Below, piece after piece: positions 26,325-33,394 of a stretch of DNA of 64,000 nucleotides (positions are counted from its first letter, which is position 1; the number at the start of each line of letters is the position of its first letter). The position numbers and the translations under genes were made by a program. The DNA is taken from positions 434,001 to 498,000 of the forward strand of contig NZ_AUMK01000004.1 in NCBI RefSeq assembly GCF_000430645.1, in the 5' to 3' direction. The DNA comes from Aquimarina latercula DSM 2041 (GTDB lineage: Bacteria > Bacteroidota > Bacteroidia > Flavobacteriales > Flavobacteriaceae). Below the pieces are notes generated by a model. The model was not told the DNA's origin. It saw nothing but the letters and a program-made list of their open reading frames with translations, and did no database searches.

Positions 26325-27947
26325 ATGACAACTCACAGTAACCCTTTATTAGGTAAGTACCTTATTTTTTCTTTGTTTTTTATCTGGCTAAATTCATTCA
26401 ATATTTCTGCTCAAGAATATGACACCAATGATCTTAAGGAGTTGGAAAAACAAGGAATGATATTCTACAAGACAGAAGAATATGAAAAAAGCATCGCAAC
26501 CTATAACAAGCTAGAAACTACAGCAAAAAAATTGAACAATGCTTCACTAATATGCATCTCTCATATAATGAAAGGGCATATATATTGTAGGAATGGAAAA
26601 AATAAAGAAGCTTTAGAAAATTACTATAATGCCCTCGATATTATTGAAAAAACAAGGAATGTAAAAAATGAGATCATAGTCAATTCTGGGCTTATTATTG
26701 TTCTTTCAAGAATGAATCAAAATACCAAAGCAAAAAAAATTGCACTGCGTTCTCTAAAAACTATCCCAAGTACCACCTACCATAATAAAGAAAATCATGT
26801 TAGATTCTTAACTACTCTTAGTGATATATATCTAGATGCAGAGCAATATGACTCCGTATTACACTATGCCAAACAAGGTGTCGAGATGAGTAAATCTCTT
26901 AAACTAGATGAATTGTATGTAGACCTTTTAATCAAGAAAGGGATGGTCTTCTATTACCAAAAGGAGTATAACAAATCTTTAGAATATTTGTTTGAAGCAA
27001 AAGAAATACTTAATAATAAACAAATTAACAACAAGTCTTATCCAACTATTAGAGCTAATTATTTTATTGCGAATTGTTATTATCAAAAACAGTCCTATGA
27101 TAAAGCAATTAGTGTATTACTAAATAGTATAAATTGTTTTGAAGAAAGTGATAAGTTTAAACCTCCTGCAATCAGATCACATTTATTATTAGTAAACTGT
27201 TACAACCAAAAGGCCGACTATAAGCAGGCAATGCTTTGGAATACTAAATATACCGCATTAAATGAATACTATCTAAAAGATAAAGACCAAACGGTGGATA
27301 TCATTCATCAAAAAGAAACTAATAAACTTGAACAAGAAATAATAACCTTAGAAGCAAAACAAACAGAAGAGAGGCAAGCAAAAAATCGAATATTCTGGAT
27401 TCTTTTAGGTACCGCAATAGCATTAATTTTTAGTGTCTTCTTATATTTTAGAAAGCAACGATCCAACAAAACGATGTTTCACAAGTTAATACAAGAAATC
27501 GATACTTTAGAAGCTAGCAAACAAAATCCAATTCATAAGGAAGAATTAAAAAAAGAAATCACTATTGATGATCAGAAGGTCAATGAAATCATCAAAGGAT
27601 TAGAAAAACTAGAAATGCAGGAGTATTTTCTAAGATCGGACTGCAATCTCCGATCCATGGCAAAAAAGCTGAAAACCAATGCTACTTATTTATCCAAAAC
27701 AATCAACACACACAAAGAAAAAAACTTTACAGAGTATATCAATGACCTTAGAATTGAGTATGTACTCAACAGATTAAAGGATGATAAAAAGTTTCGATCA
27801 TATGCCATTCAATCCATCGCTACAGAGATTGGATACAAGAGTAGTTATTCGTTAGTAAAGCATTTTAAAGCAAAAACAGGTATCAATCCGTCTTATTATA
27901 TCAAAAGTCTTGATAAGCAATTTGAAGCATCGGAAATTGAGGTATAA
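26325..27947 (+). CDS. TPR / transmembrane / AraC-type regulator
   Basis: A 540-residue one-component membrane regulator. It has a signal peptide or anchor (to about residue 30), a run of TPR repeats outside (about 35-330), a transmembrane helix (IFWILLGTAIALIFSVFLYF, about 352-372) and a C-terminal AraC-type double helix-turn-helix (about 420-535; LRSMAKKLKTNATYLSKTIN, YAIQSIATEIGYKSSYSLVK). Such proteins probably sense periplasmic peptides or proteins through the TPRs and act on DNA inside. It lies directly upstream of the small peptide genes, which makes it a candidate regulator of them; that is inference from position. Confidence 0.92.
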   Translation: MTTHSNPLLGKYLIFSLFFIWLNSFNISAQEYDTNDLKELEKQGMIFYKTEEYEKSIATYNKLETTAKKLNNASLICISHIMKGHIYCRNGKNKEALENYYNALDIIEKTRNVKNEIIVNSGLIIVLSRMNQNTKAKKIALRSLKTIPSTTYHNKENHVRFLTTLSDIYLDAEQYDSVLHYAKQGVEMSKSLKLDELYVDLLIKKGMVFYYQKEYNKSLEYLFEAKEILNNKQINNKSYPTIRANYFIANCYYQKQSYDKAISVLLNSINCFEESDKFKPPAIRSHLLLVNCYNQKADYKQAMLWNTKYTALNEYYLKDKDQTVDIIHQKETNKLEQEIITLEAKQTEERQAKNRIFWILLGTAIALIFSVFLYFRKQRSNKTMFHKLIQEIDTLEASKQNPIHKEELKKEITIDDQKVNEIIKGLEKLEMQEYFLRSDCNLRSMAKKLKTNATYLSKTINTHKEKNFTEYINDLRIEYVLNRLKDDKKFRSYAIQSIATEIGYKSSYSLVKHFKAKTGINPSYYIKSLDKQFEASEIEV

Positions 27948-27950
27948 CCT

Positions 27951-27976
27951 ATGGCTATTTTAAACAATTTAGCCAT
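27951..27976 (+). terminator. Weak hairpin after the AraC-type gene
   Basis: ATGGCTA (27951-27957) and TAGCCAT (27970-27976) can pair around a 12-base loop, followed by a T-rich but not continuous run. It may end the regulator transcript. Confidence 0.35.
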
Positions 27977-28091
27977 GTGTTATTATTACAAATCCTTGAA
28001 ATCAAATATATTTCTATGAAATACATTTTTTATTGCAAGTCATTCTCAGGAAACTGAAAAAAGACTTAACTAACAATTAAATAATCATAAA

Positions 28092-28262
28092 ATGGAAAAA
28101 GACGGAACACGAAAAATCAAACTAAAAAAGTTAACAATAGCAAGGATTAACATAGATACAATGCGAAAAATAGAAGGAGGATCTAGTGGAACTACGTTAC
28201 CAACAGACATTATCAATTTAGATGGAGAACCTTGGAATATTTGCGCTTTAGGTATTAAATAG
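28092..28262 (+). CDS. Precursor peptide with GG leader (lanthipeptide-like)
   Basis: A 56-residue peptide read directly from the sequence. The leader is basic (RKIKLKKLTIARINIDTMRKIEGG) and resembles the class I lanthipeptide-like leaders of Bacteroidota, which have LKLKK..I..L then GG. The core after Gly30 is SSGTTLPTDIINLDGEPWNI plus CALGIK: it has Ser/Thr residues and one Cys. A single Cys would allow at most one thioether ring. No lanthionine synthetase, peptidase-transporter or maturase is encoded nearby. It has its own terminator. The gene call rests on the leader, the start context and the terminator. Confidence 0.75.
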   Translation: MEKDGTRKIKLKKLTIARINIDTMRKIEGGSSGTTLPTDIINLDGEPWNICALGIK

Positions 28263-28288
28263 TATTACTTTTTTTTGTACACTAATCA

Positions 28289-28313
28289 CCCTGCTAATAT
28301 GCAGGGTTTTTTT
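28289..28313 (+). terminator. Intrinsic terminator of peptide gene 1
   Basis: CCCTGC (28289-28294), loop TAATAT, GCAGGG (28301-28306), then seven T. A textbook rho-independent terminator 27 bases after the stop. Confidence 0.88.
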
Positions 28314-28467
28314 GTGACTATTTTGTTTAAAATGGTCAACCTTCTTTTTTAATTCCTCTGATCACAGTTTACTTTAGTATCAGCATCAAAATACAGATAA
28401 CCGTACATTTTGATCAAGGGGCAACCGAAAACCTTAATATAGAGTAGGTAGTTAAAAACAAATCATT

Positions 28468-28620
28468 ATGCTTAATAATCTTTTAAACTTAAAAGGAGTA
28501 TCTCAATTGAACAAAAAAGAACAACAAACGATTAAAGCCGGAACGTATTACGGAGATCTATGTCTTAGACTTTGTAGTGGAAGTTGTTCTTTCGGACATT
28601 GTTTTGAGCAAATTGATTAA
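28468..28620 (+). CDS. Precursor peptide with double-glycine-type leader, four Cys
   Basis: A 50-residue peptide. The leader LLNLKGVSQLNKKEQQTIKAG is of the ComC/bacteriocin type common in flavobacteria, with Ala-Gly instead of Gly-Gly before the cut. The core is TYYGDLCLRLCSGSCSFGHC and five more residues, with Cys32, 36, 40 and 45 (spacing C-x3-C-x3-C-x4-C). It could form two disulfides or be modified. Its leader is clearly homologous to those of the next two genes, so this is a paralogous family. It has its own terminator 10 bases after the stop. Confidence 0.78.
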   Translation: MLNNLLNLKGVSQLNKKEQQTIKAGTYYGDLCLRLCSGSCSFGHCFEQID

Positions 28621-28630
28621 ATATTATTTC

Positions 28631-28658
28631 TCCCGAGAGTTCTTCTCGGGATTTTTTT
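28631..28658 (+). terminator. Intrinsic terminator of peptide gene 2
   Basis: TCCCGAGA (28631-28638), loop GTTCT, TCTCGGGA (28644-28651), then a seven-T run. Strong stem and T tract. Confidence 0.9.
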
Positions 28659-28688
28659 ATCGTATTTCTAATTTAAAAATAACGCAAA

Positions 28689-28889
28689 ATGATTCACAAA
28701 ATCTTAAACTTAAACGGAGTTACTATTCTTAAAAAAGAGCGTCAAAAATCAATTCAAGGAGGTACATATGGTTGTCAGAACATAGCAAGAAGATGTATAG
28801 ATGATAGTGATTGTTGTTCTGGAAGTTGTGGAGTAGAGAAAATCATCAACGGAAACATTATCACTCTCTCTATATGTTCATTTACCTAA
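28689..28889 (+). CDS. Double-glycine-leader peptide with cystine-knot spacing
   Basis: A 66-residue precursor. The leader, ILNLNGVTILKKERQKSIQGG, ends in Gly-Gly at 24-25. The 41-residue core has six Cys at 29, 36, 42, 43, 47 and 63: C-x6-C-x5-CC-x3-C-x15-C. The central CC and the order C-C-CC-C-C are those of inhibitor cystine-knot peptides (knottins, conotoxin framework VI/VII), and CIDDSDCCSGSC looks very like animal and plant members. Whether it folds as a knot is inference. Export by a double-glycine peptidase-transporter is expected from the leader, but none is in the window. Confidence 0.82.
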   Translation: MIHKILNLNGVTILKKERQKSIQGGTYGCQNIARRCIDDSDCCSGSCGVEKIINGNIITLSICSFT

Positions 28890-29015
28890 ACACTTTATAT
28901 CTCCTTTAAAATAAGGGAGATGAAAAGTTCATAAATTCTAATCGAGAATAGACAGAAAACTGCAACTGTCTTAAAATGTTTGCTATTAAACTAAAATCAC
29001 TTAATTTCTAACAAA

Positions 29016-29198
29016 ATGAAAAAATTAATGCAACTAAAAGGAGCTCAGGTTTTAAACAAAAAAGAGCAAAAAACTATTAATGGAGGTAACACAGGCATGC
29101 AATGTCGTAGTCATTCAGATTGTAGCGCTCTAAATGGAATTCCAGGATTCGAATATGAAAAATTCTTCTGTCATTGGGGATATTGTCAAATCATGTAA
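29016..29198 (+). CDS. Double-glycine-leader peptide, four Cys
   Basis: A 60-residue precursor. The leader LMQLKGAQVLNKKEQKTINGG ends in Gly-Gly at 23-24 and matches the previous two leaders closely (LKGxxxLNKKEQ). The core, from Asn25, has Cys30, 36, 52 and 57: CRSHSDC, a 15-residue spacer with GIPGFEYEKFF, then CHWGYC. The C-x3-SDC motif is shared with the six-Cys peptide upstream, so the cores may be related too. It is last in the array and is followed by a strong terminator. Confidence 0.8.
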   Translation: MKKLMQLKGAQVLNKKEQKTINGGNTGMQCRSHSDCSALNGIPGFEYEKFFCHWGYCQIM

Positions 29199-29226
29199 AT
29201 ATTATAAATATTTATAAGTTGTAATA

Positions 29227-29261
29227 AAAAAGCCTGGAGTTACATGACTTCCAGGCTTTTT
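29227..29261. terminator. Bidirectional intrinsic terminator
   Basis: AAAAAGCCTGGA (29227-29238) pairs with TCCAGGCTTTTT (29250-29261) around an 11-base loop. It lies between the last peptide gene and the convergent propeller gene and has A and T runs suited to both strands. Confidence 0.88.
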
Positions 29262-29297
29262 GGGAAAATAATAATAAATAAAACTACAATTATTCTT

Positions 29298-30713
29298 CTA
29301 TATCGCTACAATTCCTTGTGTATTTGTATCTGGAAGATTCCCTGACTCTTCACCTATTGGGCTAAGTGTTTGTCCATTAACCCCAAAGATTCCAATAGTA
29401 CCATCTAATCCATATAACTGGTATAAGAAAGCTCCATCATCAGAAATCCACATATCAATCCATCCTTCTGTAGTTCCGAATGCAGCTCCTGGATCTGTAG
29501 TATTACCTGTAGCTCCCACACCTTGAGCAGCTGTTTGATCTAACAAGGTTACTACACCATTATTAAAGCTAAAGGATGCCAATCCAGCTTCTATAGCATT
29601 TGATACAAAAAATGTATTTTCATCTGACGTAAAATCTAACCAACAAGCGGTTCTTCCTGTGTTTCCTTCACCTGATCTAACATCTAAGTTAACATCTACA
29701 AGTTGATCTCCATCAATTCTCCACGTAGAAACAGAACCATCTTGTAAAGCTGGAAATGCTGGCGGTGCTCCATTATATTGAAATTCTCTAGCCTCAGTAA
29801 CAACTGCATATAATTCTCCATCTGTTCCTCTAACAATTTGAGATCCAATTGCCGAAGGAAGGTTCCTTTGCTCTGCATTTCCTCGTAAAGTAGAAGTAGC
29901 ACCATCTAATCTAGTAAGTGAACCTCCATTAATACCAAATAAAACTACTTCGTCTTGATTACCCACTGCAGTACTTCCTGTTCCTAAATTATCTGTAGCA
30001 CCTACATCTAAACCAGCAGCTCCTGCATTAATAGAAGCAACGATCGCATACGCTCCACCAGGAGCAATATACACACAAGACGGTCTGTTATCTAGATTAA
30101 CAGAAGCTCCAGCAGATTGAAAAGTTCCGTCATCTAATAACCAAAAAGAATCTAAAGTACCTCTATGCATTGGCTCTCCTCCATCCAAAAACTCTGAGCG
30201 CGTAATATTGGTTACTAAAACCAAACTATTTACTCCTGTCATACTTTCTGGAGCAGGATAAGAATCTATACTATTTGGACCTTGGGCAGAAGTTGTCTGA
30301 AGGACAGGATTTCCTAAAGAGAAATCATCGTTTACTGGCAATGCAGAAATTGTATTACTACCTGCATTTACTGCTAAAACAAATGCATTATCTCTTGTTT
30401 TGGTAATTGCATATGCTGAGATTAAAGGATCTAATCCTTCTCCTCCATCAAAATCACCACCATTTCCTCCTGTAGCAACGGGTCCTATCGGCGTAAGTGT
30501 CCCATCTACATTTCTACCATAAGTTACAATGGTATTAGGTCCCTGCTCTACCCCATCTACCTGTCCTTCACCATTTGTCATTGCGTATACCGCTCCTACA
30601 AAATTATTAGTTTCTTCTCCTCCATCTGGAACGAAATTATCATCATCGTTACACGAAGTGAATATTAATGTTGAGGCCAATAGTATATATAAGCTAAATT
30701 TTAGATTTTTCAT
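29298..30713 (-). CDS. Beta-propeller lipoprotein (lactonase-like)
   Basis: A 471-residue surface or periplasmic lipoprotein. The start at 30713 gives a proper lipoprotein signal (LLASTLIFTSC, Cys21); a longer frame to 30788 is not preferred. Repeated blades read like 6-phosphogluconolactonase-type seven-bladed propellers: GAVYAMTNGEG, NTIVTYGRNVDGTLTPIG, ALAVNAGSNTISALPV written as VLAVNAGSNTISALPV, and FLYQLYGLDGTIGIFGVNG at the end. It has no evident catalytic signature and may be a binding protein. Its promoter region is part of a 561-base intergenic stretch. Confidence 0.85.
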   Translation of the reverse strand: MKNLKFSLYILLASTLIFTSCNDDDNFVPDGGEETNNFVGAVYAMTNGEGQVDGVEQGPNTIVTYGRNVDGTLTPIGPVATGGNGGDFDGGEGLDPLISAYAITKTRDNAFVLAVNAGSNTISALPVNDDFSLGNPVLQTTSAQGPNSIDSYPAPESMTGVNSLVLVTNITRSEFLDGGEPMHRGTLDSFWLLDDGTFQSAGASVNLDNRPSCVYIAPGGAYAIVASINAGAAGLDVGATDNLGTGSTAVGNQDEVVLFGINGGSLTRLDGATSTLRGNAEQRNLPSAIGSQIVRGTDGELYAVVTEAREFQYNGAPPAFPALQDGSVSTWRIDGDQLVDVNLDVRSGEGNTGRTACWLDFTSDENTFFVSNAIEAGLASFSFNNGVVTLLDQTAAQGVGATGNTTDPGAAFGTTEGWIDMWISDDGAFLYQLYGLDGTIGIFGVNGQTLSPIGEESGNLPDTNTQGIVAI

Positions 30714-30812
30714 TTTGTTTCTTTTTTTGAGTTTTGAGTTTATGTTTACGTCAAACTTTGCACATTGCCTTTTCATAAAACAAGACAATGATTAATTGCT
30801 TTTACACACTTT

Positions 30813-30826
30813 TATTCGGCCGAATA
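30813..30826. promoter_or_regulatory. 14-bp GC-cored palindrome upstream of the propeller gene
   Basis: TATTCGGCCGAATA is a perfect palindrome about 100 bases upstream of the propeller lipoprotein start, in otherwise very AT-rich sequence. The CGGCCG core is unusual here and suggests a regulator binding site. Confidence 0.4.
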
Positions 30827-31043
30827 CAATGCAAAATCAAGAAATGAAGTATTTTAATTTTTAAGTTTCTTGACTGATATTTGGTACGCTTTATACTTTC
30901 TGTACTTACAAGTCTAAAAGAGTCTATCGAACATAAAAAGAAAATAAAAAGGTAACAACAAAAATCGTAAAACATTAAAAATCAAATATTTAATTAAAAA
31001 TAAAATATTTACACAGGAATTGTAAAACCTATAGTTTTTAAAA

Positions 31044-31111
31044 TAACATTAACATTTATGTTAGATATCTTTAACAAATAAGTTTTCTTAGGAATGTTAG
31101 CTAGCTAACAT
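31044..31111. promoter_or_regulatory. Cluster of ATGTTA/TAACAT half-sites with 18-bp palindrome
   Basis: In the 561-base gap 30714-31274, TAACAT occurs at 31044 and 31050, its complement ATGTTA at 31058, and the 18-base perfect palindrome ATGTTAGCTAGCTAACAT at 31094-31111 contributes one more of each. Five half-sites in 68 bases suggest an operator array. The rest of the gap is AT-rich with no open frame of note. Confidence 0.45.
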
Positions 31112-31221
31112 AAGTCACTATCAATTCATCTTCAAAACATACTAATACTAGAATAAAAAAGATTTTAATACAATCAGGTATAGGCAACCCTCTTTAAATA
31201 TTAAAGTTCTAAGTAGTTCTA

Positions 31222-31229
31222 TAATTTTG
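31222..31229 (+). promoter_or_regulatory. Bacteroidota -7 box of small lipoprotein gene
   Basis: TAATTTTG fits TAnnTTTG and lies 45 bases before the ATG at 31275. It also argues against the longer reading frame that would begin at 31227. Confidence 0.5.
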
Positions 31230-31274
31230 CGCAACCATTTCAATTTTTCACATCTTATAAAAAAGCAAAAGACA

Positions 31275-31688
31275 ATGAACAAACCATTCAAATTAATCGT
31301 TATCCTAATATCTTTATTATTTACAAGTGCACAGATATCTTGTGATGACACTAATAATTGTGAAGATGCTATCTGTACATTAGTACTGATTAGAATTTCG
31401 GTATCAATAACTGATCAGGATCAAAAGCCCGTTATTTTAGACTCCTATGAAGTGATTAATCTAGAGAATGGAGAAAATATTACCGTTTCATTGTCCCCAG
31501 CCGAACAAGAATTGCAACTTGGACAATACCTATTAATCGAAGATGATGTGCTCGGAGTAAATCAAGAGCAACAAATTCAGTTTAGAGGATTTATTAATGA
31601 TCAGCAAGTTATTAGTAGTGACTACACAGTAAGTACTGATTGTTGTCACGTAAGCTTAGTATCAGGAGATTTAGAACTTACACTTTAA
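31275..31688 (+). CDS. Small Cys-containing lipoprotein
   Basis: A 137-residue exported protein of unknown function. The start at 31275 gives a lipoprotein signal (LLFTSAQISC, Cys23). The mature part is a beta-rich domain with paired Cys near both ends (NNCEDAICTL and TDCCHVSL). It reads like a small immunoglobulin-like or carboxypeptidase-like sandwich (ISVSITDQDQKPVILDSYEV). It has its own promoter box downstream of the half-site cluster, divergent from the propeller gene. Confidence 0.82.
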   Translation: MNKPFKLIVILISLLFTSAQISCDDTNNCEDAICTLVLIRISVSITDQDQKPVILDSYEVINLENGENITVSLSPAEQELQLGQYLLIEDDVLGVNQEQQIQFRGFINDQQVISSDYTVSTDCCHVSLVSGDLELTL

Positions 31689-31778
31689 ATAAAAATGAAA
31701 GCAGCTATAGTCTCAACCAATTTTGGCACTTTAGTTATTGATTCTGAACATTCAATAAATCGGAAATATTAAAATATT

Positions 31779-32582
31779 CTAATATTCCCATTGTCTTTTC
31801 TTGTTCAATTCTTCTTCTGCATCTAGCTCTTCTTGTGGAATTACTTTAAGAAAAGAGGAATGTTGTTCAATAGCAAATTCTAATTTGCTAACTATATCGT
31901 CTACAGTATCATTTTCGTAGTCAAATTTTAATGGTTCTTTAATAACCATTGACTGAAGAATTCCTCTTTTTTTGATTCTAATACCTTTTTTATCAAATGA
32001 TCTTCTAAAACCATCAATTACTATTGGAATTACTATAGGCTTATATTGCCTAATAATATGTGCAGTCCCTTTACGAATTGGTTTAAATGGTTTAGTAGTT
32101 CCCTGCGGAAATGTAATCACCCATCCATCTTCTAAGGCTCTTTTGATATTAGTAATATCACTCATCTTTACCTGGCGATTGACATCCTGGCCTTTTTCCC
32201 TCCAAGTTCTTTCTACCGTAATAGCACCTGCATATGCTAATATCCTTGCAAGTAAACCGGCATTCATGGTTTCCTTAGCGGCTACATAATAAAGATTAAG
32301 TTTAGGTTTCCATAAATATCCAATATTTTTTATTGAATCTGTACGACCACTTAAACTAGCATTAAAAACATGAAACATGGCAACCACATCAGCGAAATAA
32401 GTCTGATGGTTAGAAACAAATAATACATTATTATCAGGAAGCTCTTTAAAAATCTCACTTCCTTCTATTTGTAACTCATTAAAGCCTCTATAACGACGAT
32501 GCGTCATAGATCCCATAATTCTAATAAGCCATTTTTTTAGGAATAATATATGTCCAAAAGGATTTCTTTTAAATAATCCCAT
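31779..32582 (-). CDS. 1-acyl-glycerol-3-phosphate acyltransferase-like (PlsC family)
   Basis: A 267-residue membrane-associated acyltransferase that should attach the second fatty acid in phospholipid synthesis or act on a related lipid. The start at 32582 (MGLFKRNPFG) is preferred over 32618. The first motif is SNHQTYFAD with His59 and Asp65, so the spacing is H-x5-D instead of the usual H-x4-D. The glycerophosphate-binding motif is FPQGTTKPF, a form of FPEGTRS, and the following IRKGTAHI and PIVIPIVIDGF segments are also typical. It is a single gene on the minus strand. Confidence 0.87.
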   Translation of the reverse strand: MGLFKRNPFGHILFLKKWLIRIMGSMTHRRYRGFNELQIEGSEIFKELPDNNVLFVSNHQTYFADVVAMFHVFNASLSGRTDSIKNIGYLWKPKLNLYYVAAKETMNAGLLARILAYAGAITVERTWREKGQDVNRQVKMSDITNIKRALEDGWVITFPQGTTKPFKPIRKGTAHIIRQYKPIVIPIVIDGFRRSFDKKGIRIKKRGILQSMVIKEPLKFDYENDTVDDIVSKLEFAIEQHSSFLKVIPQEELDAEEELNKKRQWEY

Positions 32583-32749
32583 AAATAATTTTAGTTTATT
32601 AGCATCTATTATTTTCAAGCAAAAAAATTATCACTTCTGATTATTAGTTAGTTATACTTAAAACTAAATACAATTAATTAAATAATAGATAACAATTCAG
32701 TTAAATTCTTCTAAATATTAAGAAGAAAATGGGAGCCAAATATACAAAA

Positions 32750-33394
32750 TCATCCCTCTAACGCAGATTTTATAAACATTTTAAGTTCACTAAGCATCAT
32801 AGCCGTGGCACCCCAAACGATGTAACCATTTAATTCAAAGGAAGGTACTTCGATATTTTCTGCATAAGAAGTAGACAATTTTTTAGAAATTACATTGCTT
32901 TCATCTAACAATTGGGATATAGGTACTTCTATTATCTCTGCTACTTCTTCTTCTTGTTTTACGAAATTAGGTAATCCATTAGAAACTCCCATGAATGGAT
33001 GCACCCAAAAATTAGATGGAGGTATATACACTTTGGTTAATTGTTTCAATACCTTGATTACATCAGAATTTACCCCTATTTCTTCTCTAGTCTCACGTAA
33101 CGCAGCTTCTTCATAATTTTTATCATATTCTTCTACCTTACCACCAGGTAATGCTACCTGTCCCGAATGTACTCCTTCATACGTTGGTCGTAAAATTAAT
33201 GCTAAATGTGTAATATTCCCTTTAGGATAAAAGAGCATCATAACGGCTGCATCTCTAGGATTTTTCTCCTCTATCTTAATTTTATAAAGCTCCTGTTTTC
33301 TAATTTCTGGAGCCATAATAAAATGAGAAGATTCTCCAGGCACCGACATTTTCTGTATTTTTGGTATTAATTTTTTAAATGTTTCGAATGTCAT
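32750..33394 (-). CDS. NUDIX hydrolase, CoA pyrophosphatase type
   Basis: A 214-residue hydrolase of nucleoside diphosphate derivatives. The NUDIX box lies at about 84-108 (GGKVEEYDKNYEEAALRETR then EEIGV); it has one extra residue between the glycine and the REx2EE part, as in NudL-type CoA pyrophosphatases. The segment before it, LILRPTYEGVHSGQVALPGG, matches the NuCoA signature of that subfamily. It should cut CoA or its derivatives to phosphopantetheine and 3',5'-ADP. Its first 16 bases overlap the divergent cyclophilin gene. Confidence 0.9.
   Translation of the reverse strand: MTFETFKKLIPKIQKMSVPGESSHFIMAPEIRKQELYKIKIEEKNPRDAAVMMLFYPKGNITHLALILRPTYEGVHSGQVALPGGKVEEYDKNYEEAALRETREEIGVNSDVIKVLKQLTKVYIPPSNFWVHPFMGVSNGLPNFVKQEEEVAEIIEVPISQLLDESNVISKKLSTSYAENIEVPSFELNGYIVWGATAMMLSELKMFIKSALEG

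Noticed and set aside
28092-29198. A complete RiPP gene cluster
   Set aside because: Precursor-like genes are present, but no LanB, LanC, LanM, radical SAM, YcaO, C39 peptidase or exporter gene is in the window, so a full cluster cannot be claimed.
31972-32289. 105-codon plus-strand frame with hydrophobic product
   Set aside because: Lies wholly antisense to the PlsC-family gene, whose motifs are intact; composition is that of a shadow frame.
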